From Komagataeibacter melomenusus (GTDB lineage: Bacteria; Pseudomonadota; Alphaproteobacteria; Acetobacterales; Acetobacteraceae): a DNA stretch of 64,000 nucleotides. The stretch covers positions 1 to 64,000 of the forward strand of contig NZ_JABJWC010000005.1 in assembly GCF_013155395.1 (NCBI RefSeq), given 5' to 3'. Position numbers and translations under genes: made by a program. The notes beneath the pieces are model-generated. The model saw only the letters and a program-made list of their open reading frames with translations. It ran no database searches and was not told the origin of the DNA. The stretch's first letter is position 1; each line of letters begins with the position of its first letter. Of the stretch, positions 24,275 to 31,767 are shown piece after piece.

Positions 24275-26950
24275 TCAGGCGGGGCTGCCAACCCTGTTGC
24301 GGGTGGCAAGGGCCGCCTGTGCCGCGGCAAGACGCGCCACCGGCACGCGGAAGGGCGAACACGAGACGTAATCCAGCCCGACTTCATCAAAGAAAGCGAT
24401 GGAATCCGGGTCGCCGCCATGCTCGCCGCAGATGCCCAGCTTGAGGTCAGGGCTGGTCTGCCGCCCGCGCTCCACGCCAAGGCGCACGAGCGCGCCCACG
24501 CCATCACGGTCGATGGACACGAACGGGTCGCGCGGCAGCAGGCCATTATCGACGTAGTAAGGCAGGAACGAACCCGCATCATCACGCGACAGGCCAAAGG
24601 TGGTCTGGGTCAGGTCATTGGTGCCGAACGAGAAGAAATCGGCATATTCCGCAATCCTGTCCGCCTGGATGGCGGCACGCGGCAGTTCGATCATGGTGCC
24701 GATAAAGTAGTTGATGTTGGTACCCTCTTCCTTCAGCACACGGGCGATCTCGTCTTCCGCGGCGCGGCGGGTGGTGGCGAGTTCGGCCTGCGTTGCCACC
24801 AGCGGGATCATGATCTCGGGGCGGATGGGCTTGCCGAGTTCCTTCTCCACGATCACGGCGGCCTGGATCAGCGCGCGCACCTGCATGGCGTAGATTTCCG
24901 GGCTGGTCAGGCCAAGGCGGCAGCCACGGTGGCCCAGCATCGGGTTGGTCTCGGCCAGGGCCGCGCAGCGGTTACGGACCTCTTCCACGCTCTTGCCCAG
25001 CGCCTGCGCCACTTCGGCCATCTCGGCTTCCTCATGCGGCAGGAACTCGTGCAGCGGCGGGTCGAGCAGGCGCACGGTCACCGGCAGCCCGGCCATGATG
25101 CGGAACAGGCTGGCGAAGTCATCGCGCTGGAACGGCAACAGCCCGGCAATGGCCTTCTGGCGCACCAGTTCATCATCGGCAATGATCATCTGGCGCACGA
25201 GGCCAATGCGGTCAGGACCGAAGAACATGTGCTCCGTGCGGGCAAGGCCGATCCCCTCCGCGCCGAAGCGCCGGGCGGTTGCAGCATCATCGGGCGTTTC
25301 GGCATTGGCGCGCACGCCAAGGCGGCGCACGCTGTCGGCCCAGCCCATGAGCGTGTTGAAATCATCGGACAGGGTGGGGGCTATGGTGGGCACGCGCCCC
25401 AGATAGACAGCCCCCGTGCCGCCATCGAGCGTGATCCACTCGCCCTGGGCGATGGTGTGCGCGCCCACGGTCATGGTGCCCGCGGCGTAATCGACATGGA
25501 TGCTGCCAGCCCCCGCCACGCAGACGCGGCCCATGCCACGCGCCACCACGGCGGCGTGCGAGGTCATGCCGCCACGGGTGGTGAGCACGCCACGGGCGGC
25601 GTGCATGCCGTGCACGTCCTCCGGCGAGGTCTCGATGCGGACCAGGATCACATCCTCGCCCTTTGCGGCCCGCGCCTCGCATTCCTCGGCCGAGAACACG
25701 ACCGCACCCGCCGCAGCGCCGGGCGATGCGGGCAGGCCGCGCGTAAGCTGCACGCGCTCGGCCTTGGGGTCGAGCGTGGGGTGGAGAAGCTGGTCGAGCG
25801 AGGCGGCCGGCACGCGGCGGATCGCGTCTTCCTGCGTGATCAGGCCTTCGCGCGCCATGTCGATGGCGATCTTGAGGGCTGCGGCGGCGGTGCGCTTGCC
25901 GCTACGGGTCTGGAGAATATAGAGGACATTGCGCTGGACGGTGAATTCGATGTCCTGCATGTCCTTGTAATGGGTCTCGAGGATGGACCGTACGCGCAGC
26001 AGTTCGGCGTATGCCTGCGGCAGGGTGGTTTCCATCGGGTGCTGGCCGGCCTCGGCGCGCGCGCATGCCATGGGCTGCGGGGTGCGGATGCCCGCCACCA
26101 CGTCCTCGCCCTGCGCGTTGATGAGGTACTCGCCGTAGAAGATGTTCTCGCCCGTGGAGGGATCGCGCGTGAAGCAGACGCCGGTGGCACAGTCATCACC
26201 CATGTTGCCGAACACCATGGACTGCACGTTGACCGCCGTGCCCCAGGAGGCCGGGATCTCGTGCAGCTTGCGGTAGGTATTGGCGCGCGGGTTCATCCAC
26301 GAGCCGAACACCGCCCCGATCGCACCCCAGAGCTGGTCCTGCGGGTCTGTGGGGAATTCGGTGCCGGCATGGGTGCTGATGAGGTGGCGGTAATCGGCCA
26401 CGATGGCGCGCCACTGGTCGGCCGTGATGGCGGTGTCGTCTTCCACCTTGCCCGCGCGCTTGAACTGCTCGAGCACGTCCTCGAAGTGATGGTGGGGCAC
26501 GCCCATCACCACCGAGCCGTACATCTGGATGAAGCGGCGGTAGCTGTCCCATGCGAAACGGGCATCACCGGAGGAGCGGGCAAGACCTTCCACCGTCTCG
26601 TCATTGAGGCCGAGGTTGAGCACGGTATCCATCATGCCCGGCATGGACACGCGGGCACCCGAGCGCACCGAGACCAGCAGCGGGGCCTGGGCATCGCCAA
26701 AGCGCAGGCCCATGGATTTTTCAACCCGCGCCAGCGCATCGGCCACCTGGGCGCGCAGGTCATCGGGATATTTCCGGCCATTTTCATAAAAGGCCGAACA
26801 GACTTCCGTTGTAATGGTGAAGCCAGGCGGCACGGGCAGGCCATTCGCTGCCATTTCCGCCAGGTTGGCGCCCTTGCCGCCCAGAAGGTTGCGCATCTCC
26901 GCGCGCCCTTCGTTCAGGCCATCTCCGAAGCTGTAAACCCATTTGGTCAT
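24275..26950 (-). CDS. ppdK: Pyruvate, phosphate dikinase
   Basis: Interconverts pyruvate + ATP + phosphate and PEP + AMP + pyrophosphate; acetic acid bacteria use it to make PEP from pyruvate because their glycolysis is incomplete. The 891-residue protein has the usual length and three domains: N-terminal ATP-grasp (LLGGKGANLAEMAANGLPVP), central swivelling domain with the phosphohistidine (GGMTSHAAVVARGMG) and the adjacent regulatory threonine, and C-terminal PEP/pyruvate barrel (GTNDLTQ, ICGEHGGDP). Paired with its regulator downstream. The transcript probably begins in the long AT-rich gap to its right. Confidence 0.97.
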   Translation of the reverse strand: MTKWVYSFGDGLNEGRAEMRNLLGGKGANLAEMAANGLPVPPGFTITTEVCSAFYENGRKYPDDLRAQVADALARVEKSMGLRFGDAQAPLLVSVRSGARVSMPGMMDTVLNLGLNDETVEGLARSSGDARFAWDSYRRFIQMYGSVVMGVPHHHFEDVLEQFKRAGKVEDDTAITADQWRAIVADYRHLISTHAGTEFPTDPQDQLWGAIGAVFGSWMNPRANTYRKLHEIPASWGTAVNVQSMVFGNMGDDCATGVCFTRDPSTGENIFYGEYLINAQGEDVVAGIRTPQPMACARAEAGQHPMETTLPQAYAELLRVRSILETHYKDMQDIEFTVQRNVLYILQTRSGKRTAAAALKIAIDMAREGLITQEDAIRRVPAASLDQLLHPTLDPKAERVQLTRGLPASPGAAAGAVVFSAEECEARAAKGEDVILVRIETSPEDVHGMHAARGVLTTRGGMTSHAAVVARGMGRVCVAGAGSIHVDYAAGTMTVGAHTIAQGEWITLDGGTGAVYLGRVPTIAPTLSDDFNTLMGWADSVRRLGVRANAETPDDAATARRFGAEGIGLARTEHMFFGPDRIGLVRQMIIADDELVRQKAIAGLLPFQRDDFASLFRIMAGLPVTVRLLDPPLHEFLPHEEAEMAEVAQALGKSVEEVRNRCAALAETNPMLGHRGCRLGLTSPEIYAMQVRALIQAAVIVEKELGKPIRPEIMIPLVATQAELATTRRAAEDEIARVLKEEGTNINYFIGTMIELPRAAIQADRIAEYADFFSFGTNDLTQTTFGLSRDDAGSFLPYYVDNGLLPRDPFVSIDRDGVGALVRLGVERGRQTSPDLKLGICGEHGGDPDSIAFFDEVGLDYVSCSPFRVPVARLAAAQAALATRNRVGSPA

Positions 26951-27509
26951 GTCTGTTCGTTCCTACGCGCGTCCGCCTGTCAAGGGAAACACCTGCTCCG
27001 GCACAGGGTAAAAACAGACGACCGTGCTTTTAATATTGTTTGTTGTTGGCAGGTCCGGGCCATGAATTTAACCGGCGCGGGCAATGCCGGGCAATCACTA
27101 TTTTCACCCACCCCGGCGTGCCGGGCCGTGCCGCTGCGGGCGGGTGCGACAGACGGCCACCCCGTAAATTAAAATAATACCATTTAATAACAACATGTTA
27201 CTTTGAAAATTGTGCTGGTGACGGCCATACGGCCAGCAGACGAGATGCCAATTATATTATTTTTAATAATTTTAGTTATTTTTTTTATGAATATATTTTC
27301 CCCATCCCGCGAAGCGCCTGTTTTTGCTGCATTGCGTTGTGCATCGCAGCAAAAACATTGCGCACTGCACAATAAAAAAATGTAATTACAAAATAAACCG
27401 ATCACTTCTTTAAAAAATACTTTCAAAACACTTTCAATTATGTTGACACACTCTACCGCCTTCCCGAAAAATCGCTGACGGCCACACAAAAACAAGAAGT
27501 TCGGTCAAC
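26951..27509. promoter_or_regulatory. AT-rich intergenic region between divergent ppdK and the mctP operon
   Basis: A 559-bp region without a supportable gene, very AT-rich from 27165 to 27500. It holds the promoters of both directions. A perfect 12-bp inverted repeat (TGTTTTTGCTGC at 27319-27330 and its complement at 27346-27357, 15-base loop) is a candidate operator or RNA hairpin; TTGACA at 27443-27448 is a possible -35 box for the rightward genes but no good -10 box follows. Confidence 0.45.
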
Positions 27510-27686
27510 ATGAAAAAAGCCATATTCCTCCTGCTGCCCTTTGCGGGGCTGCTCTGGGTGCCGCTGTATAACCGGCACGATCCGGTGCTGCTCGGCTTCC
27601 CGTTCTTTTACTGGTACCAGCTTGCCTGGGTGCCCGTAACCTCCGTCCTGATCTGGATGGCATGGAAGGCGGATAAACAGTCATGA
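27510..27686 (+). CDS. DUF3311 small membrane protein
   Basis: A 58-residue protein with two hydrophobic helices (AIFLLLPFAGLLWVPLYN and FYWYQLAWVPVTSVLIWMAW), typical of the DUF3311 family encoded next to solute:sodium symporters. Its stop overlaps the start of the next gene (ATGA), so translation is coupled; it probably is an accessory subunit of that transporter. Confidence 0.85.
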   Translation: MKKAIFLLLPFAGLLWVPLYNRHDPVLLGFPFFYWYQLAWVPVTSVLIWMAWKADKQS

Positions 27687-29197
27687 GCACCTCCCTGCCT
27701 GATAACGCCGCCATCGGCGTGTTTGTCCTGTGTTTTTTCGCGACCATCGTGCTTGGCAGCACGGTGCGGTTCTGGCGCCCGCTGCTCAACCGCCGCAAGG
27801 CCGCCACCCACCATAGCCAGGGTGAGGAATGGGGGCTGGGCGGGCGTGAATTCGGCGCCTGGGTCACATGGTTCCTGGTGGGGGGCGACTTCTATACCGC
27901 CTACACGGTCATCGCGGTGCCGGCACTCGTCTATTCCACCGGGGGCTTCGGCTTTTTCGCGCTGCCCTACACCATCATCGTCTATCCGTTCATCTTTGCC
28001 GTCATGCCAAGGCTGTGGACCATCGCGCGCGATGGCGGCCATGCCACGGCGGCCGACATCGTGCGTGCGCGCTTTGGCAGCCGCACGCTGGAACTGGCAG
28101 TGGCCATAAGCGGGCTGGTGGCGGTGCTGCCCTATATCGCGCTGCAGCTGATCGGCATCCGCACGGTTGTCGAGGCGCTGGGCTATACCGGCATGCTGCC
28201 GCTTTTGTTCGCGTTCGTGTCGCTGGCCGCCTATACGTGGCTGGGCGGGCTGCATGCGCCTGCGCTTACCGCGTTCATCAAGGATGTGATGATCTATATC
28301 GCCGTGCTGGCGGCGGTCATCATCGTGCCGATCCACCTTGGCGGCTATGGCGCCATGTTCCATGCGGCGACAGAACACCTGCCCGCCATTCCCGGCGGCC
28401 ACATCGTAAGCCAGGACCAGACGGTGCCCTATGCCACGCTTGCGCTCTCCTCGGCCTTTGCCGCCTTCCTGTATCCGCATACGCTGACGGGCATCCTGGC
28501 GGCGAAATCCGCCGATACCATCCGGCAGAATGCCGTGTTCCTGCCCATCTACACCATCGTGCTCGGGCTGATCGCGCTGCTGGGACTGATGGCGCATGCG
28601 GCGGGAATCGTGACCACCTCGTCCTCGCAGGTGGTGCCGCAACTGTTCCTGACCATCTTCCCCTCCTGGTTCGCAGGCTTCTGCTTTGCCGCCATCGCGG
28701 TGGGTGCGCTGGTACCGGCCTCGGTCATGGCGATCGGCGCGGCCAACCTGATCATGCACAACATCCTGCCGCGCCATAGCGAATCGGTTACCGGATCGCG
28801 CCTGGCCGGGCTGGGGGTGAAAGTGGGCGCGCTGGGCTGTGTCGTGTTCCTCAACGCCAAGTTCGCCATCGACCTGCAACTGCTGGGCGGCGTCATCATC
28901 CTCCAGACCTTCCCCGCCCTGATCATGGGGCTGCTGCCGCTGCGCCTTTCGGCGCCCGCGCTGATTGGCGGCTGGGCCAGTGGCTCGCTGTTCGGGCTGG
29001 GACTGTGCTGGCTGGATGGACTCAAGCCCGTGCACCCCATTGCGTTTGGCGGCTTTTCGGCTTCCGTTTCAACGGGACTGCTGGCGCTGGGCGTCAATAT
29101 CATGGTGACGATGGTGCTCGGCAGCGTGATCCGGCTGGCGCTGGGGGCATCGCCTTCCACCCTCCAGCCCCGCCAGGGCATGCGGCGACAGGGCTGA
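27683..29197 (+). CDS. Solute:sodium symporter family transporter (MctP-like monocarboxylate permease)
   Basis: A 504-residue inner-membrane transporter of the SSS family with about 13 hydrophobic segments. Characteristic stretches are WVTWFLVGGDFYTAYTVIAVP, YAALG-like TWLGGLHAPALTAFIKDVMIY and SAFAAFLYPHTLTGILAAKSA. The arrangement with a DUF3311 gene matches the rhizobial monocarboxylate transporter MctP (lactate, pyruvate, acetate, alanine). Uptake of lactate, pyruvate or acetate fits the neighbouring PPDK and an acetic acid bacterium, but the substrate is inferred. Confidence 0.82.
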   Translation: MSTSLPDNAAIGVFVLCFFATIVLGSTVRFWRPLLNRRKAATHHSQGEEWGLGGREFGAWVTWFLVGGDFYTAYTVIAVPALVYSTGGFGFFALPYTIIVYPFIFAVMPRLWTIARDGGHATAADIVRARFGSRTLELAVAISGLVAVLPYIALQLIGIRTVVEALGYTGMLPLLFAFVSLAAYTWLGGLHAPALTAFIKDVMIYIAVLAAVIIVPIHLGGYGAMFHAATEHLPAIPGGHIVSQDQTVPYATLALSSAFAAFLYPHTLTGILAAKSADTIRQNAVFLPIYTIVLGLIALLGLMAHAAGIVTTSSSQVVPQLFLTIFPSWFAGFCFAAIAVGALVPASVMAIGAANLIMHNILPRHSESVTGSRLAGLGVKVGALGCVVFLNAKFAIDLQLLGGVIILQTFPALIMGLLPLRLSAPALIGGWASGSLFGLGLCWLDGLKPVHPIAFGGFSASVSTGLLALGVNIMVTMVLGSVIRLALGASPSTLQPRQGMRRQG

Positions 29198-29245
29198 CAG
29201 GCTTGCCATACGCATAGCCGCACCCCTGCGCCTCATGGATGGAAA

Positions 29246-29280
29246 GCGTTTTGGGGTGCCGCTTTTTTTAAAGAAAACCT
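29246..29280 (+). repeat. Dispersed repeat R1, truncated copy
   Basis: Only the left flank and part of module 1 are recognisable (GCGTTTTGGGGTGCCGCTTT). It follows the transporter gene. Confidence 0.5.
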
Positions 29281-29293
29281 GCTGATGGAACAC

Positions 29294-29325
29294 AACGGCA
29301 CGCCCTCAAAGCGTGCCGTTTTTTA
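29294..29325 (+). terminator. Intrinsic terminator of the mctP operon
   Basis: A perfect 10-bp stem (AACGGCACGC, 7-base loop, GCGTGCCGTT) followed by a run of T, about 100 bases after the transporter stop. Confidence 0.85.
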
Positions 29326-29415
29326 TGCCTTCAGTAATGCCGCATCCCGCGCCCTGCACGCGATGGACAGGGGCAAGGAGGCATATCCACGCCCCGACAG
29401 GGCCGGAACCCTGTG

Positions 29416-29637
29416 TCAGGCCGTCTGCATATCGGAATGCACATGCGGCCCTTCGGGCAGGACCATGCGCCCCTGGCGGGCAAGCTGGCGCAGGATGCAC
29501 ACCACACCGGGCACGCAGTTGCCGCACTGGGCCCGGCACCCCTTGGATTCATAGACTTCCTTGGGCCTGACCGCGCCATTGCGGGCTGCGGTTTCCACGT
29601 CCGTGTCAGTCAGCATATTGCAGGAGCAGACAAACAT
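29416..29637 (-). CDS. bfd: Bacterioferritin-associated ferredoxin
   Basis: A 73-residue [2Fe-2S] protein that reduces bacterioferritin cores to release iron when iron is scarce. The four ligand cysteines are visible in VCSCNMLTD (CxC near the N-terminus) and CRAQCGNCVPGVVC (CxxC), matching the BFD fold. No bacterioferritin gene is adjacent. A Fur-like site lies 36 bases upstream of its start, consistent with induction under iron limitation. Confidence 0.93.
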   Translation of the reverse strand: MFVCSCNMLTDTDVETAARNGAVRPKEVYESKGCRAQCGNCVPGVVCILRQLARQGRMVLPEGPHVHSDMQTA

Positions 29638-29672
29638 TTATCCATCCCATTCATGATGTGGGAGCACCATAA

Positions 29673-29695
29673 TCACGAATGAGAACAAATCGCAA
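29673..29695 (-). promoter_or_regulatory. Fur-box-like operator upstream of bfd
   Basis: Read on the minus strand the site begins TTGCGATTTGTTCTCATT and continues CGTGA. I know the common Fur consensus as a 7-1-7 pattern with a GATTCTCATT core; this site matches it over most positions, including TTGCGA at the left and TTCTCATTCG. A similar site lies before the cupredoxin/FTR1 pair (51382-51404). Confidence 0.6.
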
Positions 29696-29894
29696 TAGAG
29701 CAAGCCATTAAAAAATAGTGTGCCCCTGCATGGCAGCTACGCCATCATGTCTGGTTTATTTATGTCATGAGTGATAACATAATTTTCTTGACAGGCATGC
29801 TTCCCGCCCAGCCGCACAAAAAAGCCCCCCACGCCAGCGCTACGCAAGCAAACCCACTACAGGAGCCTCTCCCCACGCCCACTCCGCGCGGACG

Positions 29895-30151
29895 TTACCC
29901 TTTGCTCAATACATATTTGTATAATTCATGCGTCGCCATCTGCCTGACCTGCATGAATGTAACATTCTCATGCTCAAACAGTGTCGATTTTCCATCATTC
30001 CGAATGTCGGACAGGTTATCCCATTCAGACTCACACCCATCACATATAAAACAGAAAGAACCCGTATTATTATCGCGCGCAACAAGCACATGACCCTGAC
30101 TGCATAGGGACAAGACACACATACGATGGCATAATGAATATGTTCCTTCAC
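29895..30151 (-). pseudogene. Frameshifted zinc-ribbon protein gene, paralogue of 44124-44393
   Basis: The C-terminal two thirds are closely related to the intact gene at 44124-44393 (SQGHVLVARDN, CDGCESEWD, YKYVLSK versus SQGWVLVARDN, CDECGSEWE, YKYVINK). The N-terminal part aligns only in another frame: a GTG at 30151 gives VKEHIHYAIVCVSCP, 13 residues before a cysteine exactly as in the paralogue. Restoring one base near 30104 (TATGC to TATTGC) rebuilds the CPYC metal ligand pair. Without the shift an alternative continuous frame begins at 30188 (MANIRCPCW) but has no counterpart in the paralogue. Confidence 0.65.
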
Positions 30152-30294
30152 TGCACACCCGCCAGCAAGGGCAACGTATATTTGCCATTTATTTGGGGAA
30201 TACCATATTGCCGCCCCCTGCACGCACCCGGATGACGGCAGGCACAAAATACCATACCCCTACAGCCCTTCTCATGACGCAAGGGTTCATACGC

Positions 30295-31197
30295 ATGAAG
30301 CAATATTCCGCGCAGGACACGCGCGCCCTCCTCCCCTTCCCCGCCCTGATCGACGCCCTGGCACAGGCGGCGCTTGATACCGCTGCGGGACAGATCCTGT
30401 GCCCCGAGCGCACCACCATCCGCACCCGCGACCAGCGCGGCGCGCTCATGAGCATGCCCTGCGTGGGGGATGACATCATGGTTACCAAACTGCTCACACT
30501 GTTTGCCGGCAATCCGGCCCACGGCCTGCCCAGCATACAGGGGCAGGTCATCTGCGCCGAGGCGCAGGCCGGGCGCTTCCTGTTCACGCTTGATGGCCCC
30601 ACCGTTACCATGCGCCGCACTGCGGCCATCAGCCTGCTCGGCATCCGCACATTCGCGCATGCCCCCGTGCGGCGCGTGCTCATGATCGGCACCGGCACGC
30701 AGGCCGTTGCGCATCTGCAGGCCCTTGCGGCCGTCTATCCCGGCATCACCGTTGTCATCCGCGGGCGCACGGCCGAACGGGCGCGCGCCTTCTGTGCGGC
30801 ACACGCCATGCCCGGCCTGAGCATGCGCCCCGAGCAGGCGCATGAGGACCCCTGTGACGTGGTGCTGACACTCACGGCCAGCACAACAGCCATCTATGAT
30901 GCCCCTGCCCGCGCCTCCTGCCTGGTCATAGGTGTCGGCGCGTACCGGACCGACATGGTGGAAATCGGCCCCACCACCATTGCGGGCAGCGCCCTTTATG
31001 TTGATGACCCCATTGGCGCCCCGAGCGAAGCGGGCGACCTGTATCAGGCAGGGGTGGACTGGCAGAACGTTCATCCCCTCGCGCGGGCGCTGCAGGGCAG
31101 GCTTCCCGCGCCGGACCAGCCTGTCTTTTTCAAATCCGTCGGGTGTGCCGCATGGGATCTGGCTGCGTGCCGGGTTGCCCGCCAGCAAGGAGGCTGA
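30295..31197 (+). CDS. Ornithine cyclodeaminase/mu-crystallin family reductase (pyrroline-/piperideine-2-carboxylate reductase-like)
   Basis: A 300-residue NAD(P)-dependent enzyme. The N-terminal part contains PERTTIRTRDQRGALMSMPCVGDD, a pattern of the cyclic imino acid reductases of the family, and the Rossmann nucleotide site is VLMIGTGTQAVAHLQAL (about residues 122-138). The likely reaction is reduction of delta-1-pyrroline- or piperideine-2-carboxylate to proline or pipecolate, as for LhpI, rather than ornithine deamination. The ATG at 30295 follows AAGGG at a good distance; the longer frame from 30193 runs back over the zinc-ribbon region. Confidence 0.78.
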   Translation: MKQYSAQDTRALLPFPALIDALAQAALDTAAGQILCPERTTIRTRDQRGALMSMPCVGDDIMVTKLLTLFAGNPAHGLPSIQGQVICAEAQAGRFLFTLDGPTVTMRRTAAISLLGIRTFAHAPVRRVLMIGTGTQAVAHLQALAAVYPGITVVIRGRTAERARAFCAAHAMPGLSMRPEQAHEDPCDVVLTLTASTTAIYDAPARASCLVIGVGAYRTDMVEIGPTTIAGSALYVDDPIGAPSEAGDLYQAGVDWQNVHPLARALQGRLPAPDQPVFFKSVGCAAWDLAACRVARQQGG

Positions 31198-31767
31198 CCC
31201 CCATACCGGCACCGGCCGCACGCTCAGGGCCGGTGCCGACTCTCCTGCTCCTGCCACCACAACGCCGATTCCAGCGCTACCAACCCGTCGGGAACGGCGC
31301 GGACGCGACATCGGCAGCCAGCGCCATCGCTTCTGTCCACGGTTCATACACAAAATGTACAGTACATGCATACGCATGACATGCGATACATATACAACAA
31401 ATCGTATCTTTTATATCACGCTTTTCCGAGGCTTTTATAAATTCGTAACGCGTTGATTTATTGTTATTATCATGAAGAACCAAATGACTTGCCACCCGCC
31501 GTCAAGAGCGAAAATGCATCGAAAACGCAAGAAGAGCGGAAAATCGTTATAATTATGAAAAGAAAAGATATTTCCCAATCATGCCGCGGGATTTTCACGC
31601 CGCCCTTAGTTTTGTTTTGCACAAAGTTAACTTAAGGTGATGTCTAACATTGTGTTGCACCAGCGCAACACATCTTCCCCTTGATGATCGGGCGGCATTT
31701 TTCCCTCTCGTCAATTATTACGCGCCTCTAATAATAACATCACGAGCTATGAATTGCGGGGGACTCA
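31198..31767. other. 570-bp intergenic region before the TonB receptor gene
   Basis: A GC-rich 10-bp hairpin (GGCACCGGCC at 31208-31217 with its complement at 31227-31236) directly after the reductase gene probably ends its mRNA, although no run of T follows. The rest (31340-31760) is AT-rich and has no supportable gene. A perfect 7-bp inverted repeat GTGTTGC/GCAACAC at 31652-31671 lies about 100 bases before the receptor start and is a candidate operator. Confidence 0.45.

Noticed and set aside
24419-27172. 917-codon open frame on the + strand
   Set aside because: It is the antisense shadow of ppdK in GC-rich DNA; it has no family likeness and no ribosome binding site.
31441-31540. A Fur site before the TonB receptor gene at 31768
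   Set aside because: AT-rich sequence with short partial matches only; no region keeps both halves of the pattern seen before bfd.
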